In this document: positions 1-7,008 of the stretch, one piece after another
How the letters are laid out: every line of letters starts with the position of its first letter
How positions within the stretch are numbered: the first letter of the stretch is position 1
NCBI GenBank assembly: GCA_963805925.1
Contig: CAWDWB010000005.1
Coordinates: 1 to 64,000 of the forward strand
Length of the DNA: 64,000 nt
Direction of reading: 5' to 3'
Source: CAMPKL01 sp963805925
Lineage (GTDB): Bacteria > Acidobacteriota > Terriglobia > Bryobacterales > UBA6623
Notes under the pieces: model-generated
Seen by the model: the letters and a program-made list of their open reading frames with translations, nothing else
Told to the model about the DNA's origin: nothing
The model's database searches: none
Position numbers and translations under genes: made by a program

Positions 1-533
1 TGCCCAATCACGTCCACGCGGTCGTCGTGCCGATGGCGGAAACGGCCATGGCAAAGGCTTTCGGCCGCACGCACAACATCTACGCGCGGCATCTGAACGC
101 CCTGCGCCGGCGCAGCGGACACCTGTGGCAGAACCGCTTCTACTCCGCGCCGCTGGATCGCTCGCACTTGCTCCGAGCGCTGCGGTACGTCGACCTGAAT
201 CCCGTGCGCGCCCGGCTCGTCGAGCGGGCCGAGGACTACCGCTGGTCGAGCGCGCGAGCGCACCTGACGGGGATCGACCCAGGCGGCCTGGTGGATCTCG
301 ACGCGTGGCGCGACATCTGCCTGGACGGCGACTGGGCGGGCGAGTTAGCGGAGCGAGGCGATGCGGACGGAGCCTGGGCGGAATCGGTTCGAGCCGCGAC
401 CAGAGCCGGTAAGCCGTTGGGCGAAAAGAAGTTCGTTGAGAAACTGGCGGCTGCAAGCGCCGCGGATCTGGAGCTGAGACCGCGAGGCCGTCCGCGTCGT
501 AAACTCATGGCGCGAGCGGCAGGTGCGAGATAA
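1..533 (+). CDS. REP-associated tyrosine transposase (RAYT), copy 1, 5' end outside window
   Basis: This is the C-terminal two thirds of a Y1-type (HUH) transposase of the IS200/RAYT group, which nicks and joins single-stranded DNA at palindromic sites. The reading frame is open from base 3 and begins inside the metal-binding motif (PNHVHAVVV, the two histidines of the HUH pair), so the start lies upstream of the window. Family blocks that follow are GHLWQNRFYS, the RALRYVDLNPVRA stretch and a basic tail rich in Arg/Lys. Bases 1-245 match 1353-1597 with only three differences that I can find, so it is a recent duplicate of the copy at 1184. The stop codon overlaps a 15-bp inverted repeat. It could still be active, because this copy has the C-terminal half that the other copies lack. 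Confidence 0.85.
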   Translation, partial: PNHVHAVVVPMAETAMAKAFGRTHNIYARHLNALRRRSGHLWQNRFYSAPLDRSHLLRALRYVDLNPVRARLVERAEDYRWSSARAHLTGIDPGGLVDLDAWRDICLDGDWAGELAERGDADGAWAESVRAATRAGKPLGEKKFVEKLAAASAADLELRPRGRPRRKLMARAAGAR

Positions 534-546
534 TTGAGGCTGTCCC
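532..546. repeat. 15-bp inverted repeat, left member (RAYT element end)
   Basis: AATTGAGGCTGTCCC immediately follows the stop of RAYT copy 1. Its exact reverse complement lies at 1122-1136, just upstream of RAYT copy 2. I read these as the 3' end of one element and the 5' end of the next, so a full element would be GGGACAGCCTCAATT, then the transposase, then AATTGAGGCTGTCCC. Confidence 0.7.
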
Positions 547-613
547 GTTTTTACCTCGTTTTTACCGTTTTTACCCATGGAGAAACAACTCGAAGCGCTG
601 TAGAGAGGGCCAC

Positions 614-946
614 ATGCCAAACAAGAAATCGGACGCGGCCGAACAAACGGTCGCCCAAACGAATGAGTTGCGTGAATTGCTGCGTACGGTTGCGCCTGAA
701 TGTCCACTTGAAGTTCTGGCGACGATTGCGATTGATCTCGTCGATCTAGCCGCGGTTGCCGCGAGACATCAAGAGACTGTTCAGGGCCTTCTGGAATTGC
801 CTAACGATCTACGAGAGGAGCGCCTTCGGAAGCTATTAGCTAATGTCGATGTCGACCTATTGTTCGAAGCTGACTTTCACATGAAAAGTTTGAAGACGTA
901 CTGGCCACAGTTCGTAGAGTATCTGGATTCAGAAACGACCGAATAA
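614..946 (+). CDS. hypothetical protein, 110 aa, between two RAYT elements
   Basis: I do not recognise this protein. It is 110 residues long, acidic, predicted mainly helical, with many Leu/Glu/Asp and no membrane segment or signal peptide; it starts MPNKKSDAAEQ and ends YLDSETTE. An ATG preceded by AGAGGG about five bases upstream supports the start. Base composition is lower in GC than the neighbours, which may point to foreign origin. It lies between inverted repeats 532-546 and 1122-1136, so it may be cargo caught between two transposase elements, or ordinary host DNA into which they inserted. Confidence 0.55.
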   Translation: MPNKKSDAAEQTVAQTNELRELLRTVAPECPLEVLATIAIDLVDLAAVAARHQETVQGLLELPNDLREERLRKLLANVDVDLLFEADFHMKSLKTYWPQFVEYLDSETTE

Positions 947-1014
947 AGGGAGTCCGAAGGCCTGCCCGACCGGCCTACAGCACCCTCGTTTAGCCCATGG
1001 CGTGGCGGGAGGGA

Positions 1015-1044
1015 GGTGAACGCAGGAAAAAAGCCGCGTTCACC
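1015..1044. repeat. stem-loop, 9-bp perfect stem
   Basis: GGTGAACGC at 1015-1023 pairs exactly with GCGTTCACC at 1036-1044 around a 12-base A-rich loop; the sequence GCGTTCACC recurs just downstream near 1057. There is no T-run, so a terminator is not clearly supported. A REP-like palindrome recognised by the neighbouring RAYT proteins is possible. Confidence 0.4.
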
Positions 1045-1121
1045 CTAGTTTCGATGGAGGCGTTCACCGTTTGCGGCGGTAAGAGCCGAAGGCTGAACGA
1101 AGTAGAGCGGAGGTGGAAATT

Positions 1122-1136
1122 GGGACAGCCTCAATT
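1122..1136. repeat. 15-bp inverted repeat, right member (RAYT element end)
   Basis: GGGACAGCCTCAATT, the exact reverse complement of 532-546, sits 48 bases before the TTG start of RAYT copy 2. See the left member for interpretation. Confidence 0.7.
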
Positions 1137-1183
1137 TAGCCGATTGACGGAGGCGGAGTTGTGCTGAGAAGATAGCGGGCGTC

Positions 1184-1597
1184 TTGCCGCGGATCGCGCG
1201 CGTGGTGGCGGTGGTTGTACCGCATCACGTTACCCAGCGGGGCAACAACCGCCAACAAGTTTTCTTCTCCGACGCCCAGCGGCGCTTCTATCTGACGCTT
1301 TTGGCCGAGCATGCGGAGCGCAATCGGCTGACCGTTTTGGGCTACTGCCTGATGCCCAATCACGTCCACGCGGTCGTCGTGCCGATGGCGGAAACGGCCA
1401 TGGCAAAGGCTTTCGGCCGCACGCACAACATCTACGCGCGGCATCTGAACGCCCTGCGCCGGCGCAGCGGGCACCTGTGGCAGAACCGCTTCTACTCCGC
1501 GCCGCTGGATCGCTCGCACTTGCTCCGAGCGCTGCGGTACGTCGACCTGAATCCCGTGCGGGCCCGGCTCGTCGAGCGCGCCGAGGACTACCGCTGG
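1184..1597 (+). pseudogene. RAYT transposase copy 2, 3'-truncated
   Basis: The N-terminal two thirds of the same Y1 transposase as copy 1, from a TTG start (MPRIARVVAVVVPHH) through QRGNNRQ, the HUH motif NHVHAVVVP and the catalytic-tyrosine region, ending in ...AEDYRW at 1597. There the match to copy 1 stops abruptly and unrelated sequence containing AAAGGGGACGGAGCC follows. The reading frame happens to stay open into a third transposase fragment, giving a 254-residue chimera that is very unlikely to be functional. Near identity to copy 1 shows that the truncation is recent. Confidence 0.8.
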
Positions 1598-1660
1598 CCT
1601 AAAGGGGACGGAGCCCAAAGAAGGCCGAAAATTTGGGAGAATGGCTGCCGACTAGAACGC

Positions 1661-1884
1661 ATGCCACGCCAAGGGCGGGTGGTGGCGGTGGACGTACCGC
1701 ATCACATCACCCATCGCGGGAACAATCGCCAAGACGTCTTCCTGTCCGACGAAGACCGGCGCCGCTACCAAGAGTTGCTGTTGAAATCACTGGCCCCCAG
1801 CCGGGTCGACCTGCTGGGTTGGTGTTGGATGTCGAACCACGTCCATCTGGTCGTCGTTCCGCGAAGAGAGGACGCGCTCTCACG
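1661..1884 (+). pseudogene. third RAYT-type transposase, N-terminal fragment
   Basis: A second, more distant member of the family: MPRQGRVVAVDVPHHI, HRGNNRQDVF, and a HUH motif variant SNHVHLVVVP, ending near RREDALSR. It has the same domain order as copy 2 but clearly different sequence. Its 3' half is missing and the DNA runs directly into the tail of a flippase gene. The bases before it (1598-1660) contain GGGGACGGAGCC, a type of G-rich repeat often found at the ends of such elements. The exact junction with the flippase is uncertain by about 15 bases. Confidence 0.7.
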
Positions 1885-2322
1885 CTGGCGTTGCTCATCT
1901 GGACGATACCGTTGTCGGTTGTCAGCGGACACTACCGCAACGTCCTGATCGGATTCGACCGTCAGCGCGTGTTGCTCGCCTGCACCGGGCTGAGCGCCCT
2001 GGCCAGTGCTACAGCGACCGCCTACTTCGCAGGCGCTCAAGGCGCGCAAGGCGCGGCGCTTGGTTTGCTGATCGGCAATGCCGTCTTGGCCGCTTCGACG
2101 GCCTGGGCCGTCAATCAGAGCGTCATGCCGATCGGTTCGTGGACGGTCGCCTGGGCGCCCACCACATCGGCTGCGGTTGCCTGCGCCGTACTGTGGTTCG
2201 TTCGCGAAAGTAACCCCTATGTCGCGGGAGCGGCGGCAGCGACGGTGTTTGCTGCGTTGTTTGCGGCGGTCGAGCGCAAAGAGTTAGTGAAACTCGGCAG
2301 TGAGTTGGCTGCGCGGATCTAA
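1885..2322 (+). pseudogene. polysaccharide flippase (Wzx-like, MOP superfamily), C-terminal fragment
   Basis: About 145 residues in a hydrophobic frame, beginning LTLALLIWTIPLSVVSGHYR and containing VLIGFDRQ, then alternating Ala/Gly-rich membrane segments and ending KLGSELAARI. The SGHYRNVLI..DRQ pattern followed by paired transmembrane helices resembles the second half of oligosaccharide flippases that move lipid-linked sugars across the inner membrane. The N-terminal half is absent, replaced by transposase sequence, so this is a broken gene. It suggests that a surface-polysaccharide locus was lost or disrupted here. Its TAA stop overlaps the promoter-like TAAACT in front of the next gene. 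Confidence 0.65.
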
Positions 2323-2331
2323 ACTAGGGCC
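2320..2331 (+). promoter_or_regulatory. -10-like TAAACT six bases before the start codon
   Basis: TAAACT at 2320-2325 lies exactly six bases upstream of the ATG at 2332, with no clear Shine-Dalgarno sequence. Transcription would start at or next to the ATG, giving a leaderless message. No good -35 hexamer is visible, so this is a weak call; the same arrangement recurs at 4499, 6278 and 48020. Confidence 0.3.
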
Positions 2332-2796
2332 ATGGAAGGCAGAACGGCCAAGGCATCGCAATCGTATCTATCTGAGTTGGCGTTGCCCAACGACGTCAAC
2401 GGTTTGGGAACACTACTCGGCGGCCGGTTGATGCACATGGTGGATATTGCAGGCGCGGTGGCGGCGGCGAGGCATGCGCGGCAGTTCGTGGTGACGGCGG
2501 CTTTTGATCACATGTCGTTTCTTGAGCCGGTCTACGAGGGCGAGTTGATTGTGTTGCTCGCGTCCGTGAATCGGGCCTTCAACACATCGATGGAAGTTGG
2601 CGTGAAAGTTTTTGCTGAGAATATGCGCGCTCAAGAAGAGCAGCGGCATGTTGCGTCGGCCTACTTGACCTTCGTGGCGCTCGATAAGAGCAGACGGAAG
2701 CAGCAGGTGCCGCCGTTGATCCCCGAGACGGACGACGAGAAGCGCCGCTACGAGCAGGCTGGCCACCGCCGCGAGTATCGCTTAGCTCAGCGCTAA
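2332..2796 (+). CDS. acyl-CoA thioesterase, hotdog fold (YciA/ACOT-like)
   Basis: A 154-residue single-domain hotdog protein that would hydrolyse acyl-CoA thioesters in the cytosol. Family features are LPNDVNGLGTLLGGRLMH near residues 18-35 (Asn and Gly-Gly of the active site), MVDIAGAVAAARHA in the long helix, VVTAAFDHMSFLEPVYEGE and the following strands, and a charged C-terminal tail. The length fits YciA-type enzymes (about 130-160 aa). It is transcribed towards holB and overlaps its 3' end by 15 bases, tail to tail. Chain-length preference cannot be read from the sequence. Confidence 0.85.
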   Translation: MEGRTAKASQSYLSELALPNDVNGLGTLLGGRLMHMVDIAGAVAAARHARQFVVTAAFDHMSFLEPVYEGELIVLLASVNRAFNTSMEVGVKVFAENMRAQEEQRHVASAYLTFVALDKSRRKQQVPPLIPETDDEKRRYEQAGHRREYRLAQR

Positions 2797-3867
2797 CCGT
2801 TGCCGCCAGTTGATGGCCAGCGCTTCGACGGCAATCTGCTTTTGAATATTGCGGCGTTCGAGGCGCTGCAACTCATCCAGGTCACGGGCCGCCTTTTCGA
2901 CCCACGCGAAATTGACGCGCTCGGATAACTCGCGCAGTTCTTCGCGAATATCCACATTGATCAGACGGCCGGAGCCGAGACGCAGGTGCAGCAGGTCGCT
3001 CAACAGGCCGTGCAGCATCTCGACGAGAGTGCTGATCTTCTCTTGCTGCCGGCGACCAATGGCGTCGGTGTGAGCGATCAGTTCGGCGAACGACGCCCGC
3101 CCCAACGCCGTTTCCAGCAGCGCCAGCAGGTGCTCGCGGCGAGCGAGGTAGGCTTCGACGTCGAGAGATAAGGCGCGTCCGGGGCTGCCCTGGGCCCAGC
3201 CGGCTAGAGCTTTGCGTTCGTCGGCGGAGAGATCGCTTCGTTTTTCGACAAACGCGACCATCTCTTCGGTCGTCAGCGGCGAGAAGTGAAACGGCACGGT
3301 ACGGGAGCGGATTGTCGGCAATAGCTCGTAGGCGTTCTCGGCAGTGAGCACGATGGTCAATCGCGGCGCCGGCTCTTCGAGCGTCTTGAGCAAAGAGTTT
3401 GCCGCCTCATCGTTGGCGCGATCGGCGTGGTCGATGTGGAATAGGCGTCCGCCTTGGGTCGATGCGGCATACTGCGCGGCCTTGTTGAGCTGGCGGGCCT
3501 GCTCGATGCCGATCATGCGCAGCGGCCCGTCCGGCGGGAAGATCAAAAAGTCCGAGTGCGTCGAGAGAATCAGCGGGTTCTCGCCTCGCTTGGCGGCGGG
3601 AAGCTTGACGCGTTCCTCGTGTTCCTTGACGTACTCGTCTTTCGAAAGATCGAGGGCGAGGATGCGTGTGCAATCCGAGCAGTGTCCGCAGAAGTCGCCC
3701 TGCATTTCGGTGCAGCGCTTGGCGGCTGCCAGGTAGCGCACGAGCGTTGCCTTACCGACGCCGTAGGGGCCGGCGAAAAGCAGCGTCTGCGGCAGACGGT
3801 CTTCGGCAAGCATCCGCTGGATGTTGTCGACGATGCGGCGGTTGCCGATGAAATCAGAGAACGGCAT
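2782..3867 (-). CDS. holB: DNA polymerase III, delta' subunit
   Basis: A 361-residue AAA+ clamp-loader subunit that helps to load the sliding clamp during replication. Walker A is GPYGVGKA at residues 33-40, followed by a four-cysteine zinc module (Cys52, Cys60, Cys63, Cys66), HIDHADRANDEAANSLLKTLEEP and TIRSRTVPF (the position of the usual SRC motif, here SRT). The C-terminal region contains collar-type helices. The start overlaps the end of tmk by 14 bases, the usual tmk-holB pairing, which implies translational coupling. The zinc module and gene order favour HolB over DnaX. Confidence 0.92.
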   Translation of the reverse strand: MPFSDFIGNRRIVDNIQRMLAEDRLPQTLLFAGPYGVGKATLVRYLAAAKRCTEMQGDFCGHCSDCTRILALDLSKDEYVKEHEERVKLPAAKRGENPLILSTHSDFLIFPPDGPLRMIGIEQARQLNKAAQYAASTQGGRLFHIDHADRANDEAANSLLKTLEEPAPRLTIVLTAENAYELLPTIRSRTVPFHFSPLTTEEMVAFVEKRSDLSADERKALAGWAQGSPGRALSLDVEAYLARREHLLALLETALGRASFAELIAHTDAIGRRQQEKISTLVEMLHGLLSDLLHLRLGSGRLINVDIREELRELSERVNFAWVEKAARDLDELQRLERRNIQKQIAVEALAINWRQRLALS

Positions 3868-4492
3868 CGACTTTGGTCCAGATTAAATCAGCCACCTGTT
3901 CTATGGTCCCCGATGCGTCAATGCGCGCGACACGTTCGGGCTCGGCGGCGGCAATCGCCTGGTAGCCCTGGTAGACAAGACGATAGAACTCGCGGCCCTC
4001 TTGCTCCATGCGCGTCTCGTCGGTTTTCGTCGAGGGGTTGCGGTCGAGAGCGCGGTGGACGCCGACTTCGGGATCGATGTCGAGCCACAGTGTGAGGTCA
4101 GGACGCAGACCGCCGCAGGCGATGGCTTCGACCGCTCGAACGACATCGGGGCCCATGCCTCTGCCGTAGCCTTGGTAAGCCATGGTAGCGTCGGTGAATC
4201 GGTCGGCGACGACGACTTGTCCACGGGCCAGGGCGGGGCTGATAACTTCAGCGATGTTCTGAGCGCGTGAGGCGAAGTAGAGCAGCAGCTCGGCGGTGGG
4301 GTCGAGTTCGGAGTTTGCTTTGTCGAGCAAGATCTTGCGGATCTCAAGACCGATGCGCGTGCCGCCCGGCTCTTGGACGCGCACGGGGGCGCGTCCGGCG
4401 GCGCGCAGGCGGGCGACGAGCAGGTCAAGTTGGGTCGTCTTGCCGCAGCCGTCGACGCCTTCGAGAGTGAGGAATAATCCGCGAGAAGCCAA
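3854..4492 (-). CDS. tmk: thymidylate kinase
   Basis: A 212-residue P-loop kinase that phosphorylates dTMP to dTDP. Visible motifs are the P-loop GVDGCGKTT (about residues 12-20), EPGGT.IG.EIR, the VVVADRFTDATMAYQGYGRG segment containing the DR(Y/F) motif, and LWLDIDPEVG. The only in-frame start that gives a full N-terminus is TTG (MASRGLFLTLEG), with TATACT six bases upstream and no Shine-Dalgarno sequence. It overlaps holB by 14 bases. The length is normal for bacterial Tmk. Confidence 0.95.
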   Translation of the reverse strand: MASRGLFLTLEGVDGCGKTTQLDLLVARLRAAGRAPVRVQEPGGTRIGLEIRKILLDKANSELDPTAELLLYFASRAQNIAEVISPALARGQVVVADRFTDATMAYQGYGRGMGPDVVRAVEAIACGGLRPDLTLWLDIDPEVGVHRALDRNPSTKTDETRMEQEGREFYRLVYQGYQAIAAAEPERVARIDASGTIEQVADLIWTKVDAVL

Positions 4493-4498
4493 ACCGCA

Positions 4499-4504
4499 AG
4501 TATA
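4499..4504 (-). promoter_or_regulatory. -10-like TATACT six bases before tmk start
   Basis: On the minus strand TATACT ends six bases before the TTG start of tmk, which would place the transcription start at or beside the start codon. No -35 hexamer is evident. Confidence 0.35.
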
Positions 4505-4525
4505 GCCGGGGGGGGCGCTGCCGGC

Positions 4526-6271
4526 TCAGTGGACCCGGTAGATCTCGCCATCGTCGAATTGGTAGACCAACTCCAGCCGTCCGGGTTCTTCTTTTTGAAT
4601 GATGGCGACGCGTTCGGTTTCGGTCGGAAGGTAGTAGGGAAACTCGTCCGGATGAAGGATCAGGAGGTAGTCTGTGCCCGCCCGATTCAGACTGTCCACA
4701 AGCGTCTTGGGGTCGGATGTTTTTGGCAGATCGCGGGCTACAAGGCCAGAGTAGAGGAAGACGGCGGGCGCGAATTCAGCCGTGACGACGTCGTTGGGCC
4801 GCGCATTTGCGGAGAGCCACGCGAGGCCGACTTTGATGCCGCTGCTACTATCGGTGAGCCTTTCGTGGAGGTTCGTGCGAGCGTTGGGGTATATCTGAGC
4901 AATGCCAACCGCTAGATAGAGCACGAGGCCGGCAGAGAGAGCGAGGCGCGCGCCTTGCTCGATCCATTCGAGATTGAGCCGTATCTTGGTCGCGACGAGG
5001 GCGCCGCAGGCGGCTAGCGCCAACCAAGCGCCGCAACTGGCCCAGTTCTGCTTCGACGCTGAGCCTGACAACACTATTTCAACAAGCGTCAGCCCCGCGA
5101 AACATATACTCGCTACGACAACAAGACGAGCGGCGCGTCGCAACCCGTCCGCCGTGCCGCTGAAGCGGGCGGCAACCCCGCTCAAGCCGGAATAGGTCAG
5201 CAGCAACAGCATAGGGACGAGCGGAAAAATAAACCGTTGGCCTTCGTTGAAGGGCCAGATGGACAGGATTCCCAGGTAGCCGAGGGTGTACCACGCGACC
5301 GTTGGATTCGGCGTATTCATCTGCCTGTAGATGCCGACCGCCGACAACCCGGCTAGCAGAACCACGACAGGAGAGAAGAACAGAGGCTTGAGCCAGACGA
5401 CGGTGTTCGTCAATACTTCGCCGTAGTGGGTAAACTCCGTGGCGAGACGAAGGGGAATACGACCCAAGATGTCGATCGGCGACGCCAGTCCTATGTCCGG
5501 CTGATGAGGGTTCTTTAGGAATAGCAAGTCCACATAACTTTCTGATCGATGCGTGGAACACCAGACGAGCCAACCGATGCAAAAGGCCAAGCCTGCAGCC
5601 GCGTTGAGAGCGAGAAGCAGGTCGAACCGATCGAATTTCACCCTCGTGAAGACTCGGCGATGCAAGAGAGCGGCGAGCAAAGCGAGCGGCAGGGCGAGCC
5701 CGATAGTGCGGCTAGCGGCGGCGAGTACGACCAGCGGAGGAATTGCCAGCGCAGCCGGCACGAAAGGAATTCGTTTATGGCGCGCCAACTCCAATAGCCC
5801 TAGAGCGCCGGCGGTGGCGAAAATATAGGGGAGTTCGGTGCGCAGGTTGATCGTTGCTAGATCAAAGAATACCGAACTGAACGTGATCAGAATCGCCCCG
5901 ATTGCTAGCACTAGGGGGCAGTACGCAAGCCAGAAAATCAGCACCGCCGCCAAACTGAAGACGGAAAAAAAGCTGACAACGGCCTGCGAGGCCGAAAGGT
6001 CAGGCATCCAATAGGGAGCCGTCAGCGCCAAGATAACCGGTATACCTGGAGGGTAGACAGTGTGGGGCTCACCCATGAAGGTGTAGCCTTCCCCGTCAAA
6101 CAAGGATTTCGCTAAGCCGACGTTTGCGACCGGATCGTAGTTTTCGTAGACCTGGCCGCGAGCCCAGAAGAAACCCCAAGCGGCGGCAAATATCAAGCAG
6201 ACGACGATTATTGGACGTTGCCAGTAGTGCAGCAACACCCCGCGAACTGGCGGCTCAAGCTCGCTTTTCAC
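4526..6271 (-). CDS. polytopic membrane protein, GT-C glycosyltransferase-like (PMT/ArnT type)
   Basis: About 581 residues with one N-terminal and many further hydrophobic helices, and a soluble C-terminal region (VVTAEFAPAVFLYSGLVARDLP onward). The first periplasmic loop contains YENYDPVANVGLAKSL and PHTVYPPGIPVILAL, which resembles the acidic loop and PPG(Y/I)P block of family 39/83-type lipid-linked sugar transferases. The donor and acceptor are unknown. I place the start at a GTG at 6271 (VKSELEPPVRG), because upstream the open frame runs into a decayed LOG-gene repeat. TATAAT lies six bases before that GTG and no Shine-Dalgarno is present. Confidence 0.6.
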   Translation of the reverse strand: MKSELEPPVRGVLLHYWQRPIIVVCLIFAAAWGFFWARGQVYENYDPVANVGLAKSLFDGEGYTFMGEPHTVYPPGIPVILALTAPYWMPDLSASQAVVSFFSVFSLAAVLIFWLAYCPLVLAIGAILITFSSVFFDLATINLRTELPYIFATAGALGLLELARHKRIPFVPAALAIPPLVVLAAASRTIGLALPLALLAALLHRRVFTRVKFDRFDLLLALNAAAGLAFCIGWLVWCSTHRSESYVDLLFLKNPHQPDIGLASPIDILGRIPLRLATEFTHYGEVLTNTVVWLKPLFFSPVVVLLAGLSAVGIYRQMNTPNPTVAWYTLGYLGILSIWPFNEGQRFIFPLVPMLLLLTYSGLSGVAARFSGTADGLRRAARLVVVASICFAGLTLVEIVLSGSASKQNWASCGAWLALAACGALVATKIRLNLEWIEQGARLALSAGLVLYLAVGIAQIYPNARTNLHERLTDSSSGIKVGLAWLSANARPNDVVTAEFAPAVFLYSGLVARDLPKTSDPKTLVDSLNRAGTDYLLILHPDEFPYYLPTETERVAIIQKEEPGRLELVYQFDDGEIYRVH

Positions 6272-6277
6272 GAGGCT

Positions 6278-6283
6278 ATTATA
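6278..6283 (-). promoter_or_regulatory. -10 TATAAT six bases before GTG start
   Basis: A consensus TATAAT on the minus strand ends six bases before the GTG proposed as the start of the GT-C-like gene. This supports that start and a leaderless message. No -35 hexamer is apparent. Confidence 0.4.
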
Positions 6284-6317
6284 AGGGGGTTCTTCACCTA
6301 CCCCTGGGCTTCCGTTC

Positions 6318-6490
6318 CTTCCGGGGCGAGCCACTTGGTGACGGTGGGCGGCTAGTAGTTCGTGAACTGCTCGGTGAAGGCTTTGTCGAACAGGGCGACC
6401 GGCTTTCGGCGCTGGCCGAGTTAGGCCCCGGGTGAGGATTTCGCAGAAGTCTTCGAGCGTGCCGAAGCCGCCGGGCAAGGCTGCGTCGCA
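6318..6490 (-). pseudogene. decayed C-terminal fragment of a LOG-family gene (copy A)
   Basis: Translated on the minus strand, the fragment reads AALPGGFGTLEDFCEILT, matching ALPGGFGTLEEFCEILT in the intact LOG gene at 15120-15722, followed by degenerate sequence matching its 3' end. Relative to the intact gene it lacks the stretch encoding VALLNVDGYYDHLL..., which copy B also lacks, and it has a further deletion near 6355. The N-terminal half is absent. It forms the distal part of a 472-bp direct repeat. Confidence 0.7.
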
Positions 6491-6612
6491 AAACCCTGCT
6501 GCTCGCGCGGCCGGGCGTGGGTGGGCGAGGCTTGGCCCTGAGACGGACCATGGGTTTGTGGTTGTTGTGGTTCGTTCAGTAAGAACCGTCGCCCGACGGG
6601 CCTTCTTGCCGC

Positions 6613-6802
6613 AAAACAAGAAAACCCGCCGGAACGGCGGGCGGATTCCCTTCCAAGCGGGGAACCGGAGATGTCTTTGGGTCGACCCTAGTTTCTGTTT
6701 CGCTCTTACGCTGCGGCTCTTTTGGCTTTGACCGCGCGCCCGAGACCCTGTATCCGATGCATCGGAGCCCCTGGCCGTATCTCGCCTAGCCAGGAATCTT
6801 CT
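6613..6802 (-). ncRNA. putative structured RNA, copy 1
   Basis: Three loci share this element. Read on the minus strand it has an upstream promoter-like box, a 5' domain (6715-6802), a 72-nt core (6643-6714) identical in all three copies, and a GC hairpin (CCCGCCG/CGGCGGG, 6625-6641) followed by TTTTCTTGTTTT. In the 5' domain CCTGGC (6789-6794) pairs with GCCAGG (6770-6775) around the 13-base loop TAGGCGAGATACG, and TCCGATGCATCGGA (6753-6766) forms a second hairpin. Inside the core, GGTTCCC pairs with GGGAATCC with one bulge, and GGGTCGACCC is self-complementary. An alternative fold pairs GATTCC near the 5' end with GGAATC at the core end. There is no open reading frame of note. I do not recognise the family; the boundaries are inferred. 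Confidence 0.6.
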
Positions 6803-6808
6803 AATTCA

Positions 6809-6828
6809 GTTGTAGCATGCCGTGTCAA
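6809..6828 (-). promoter_or_regulatory. promoter-like element of RNA copy 1
   Basis: On the minus strand: TTGACA (6823-6828), eight bases, then TACAAC preceded by TGC, an extended -10-like block (6809-6817). The 22-base block starting CTTGACACGG is shared with copy 3 at most positions although the surrounding sequence differs. The 8-base spacing is not that of a standard sigma-70 -35/-10 pair, so the exact role of the TTGACA is unclear. Confidence 0.4.
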
Positions 6829-7008
6829 GGGGTCAGTTAGGTTCGGCGGTCTGGTGGGCGCAGAATGATGATATATGAGGATGTTGCGGCGAGCTTGGCC
6901 GTGTTCTGGAGCGCATAAAGAAACCGTGCAGGGCTCCGGTCCCCTCAGGGCCAGAAGCAGCAGTTGTCCACTCTTCTCCCACTTTTTCCTGGTGCGCGTG
7001 GCCCAACT

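Larger units (their letters stand above)
6363..6834. repeat. 472-bp direct repeat, copy A
   Basis: Nearly identical to 9375-9846 at a constant offset of 3012 bases. It contains part of a LOG-gene fragment, a short linker with the hairpin AAGAACCGTCG..CGACGG..TTCTT (6581-6607), and a complete putative RNA gene with its promoter. The LOG portion has diverged more (about six changes in 60 bases near 6380-6430) than the RNA portion (about six in 190). Confidence 0.85.

Noticed and set aside
1184..1948. A 254-aa chimeric transposase frame
   Set aside because: It joins two different truncated RAYT genes through element-end sequence; the two halves match different family members and the C-terminus reads into flippase DNA in the wrong frame.
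4526..6619. A 697-aa version of the GT-C-like protein
   Set aside because: The extra N-terminal part is the LOG-fragment repeat translated through; the same sequence occurs in front of a different gene at 9257-9631.
6613..6802. 6S RNA, tmRNA, SRP RNA or RNase P RNA as the identity of the repeated RNA
   Set aside because: No GGAA-type SRP tetraloop motif, no tRNA-like CCA end of tmRNA, no conserved P4-type sequence, and the long 5'/3' closing helix possible in copies 1 and 2 is not kept in copy 3, so 6S is not supported. Three differing copies also argue against these single-copy RNAs.
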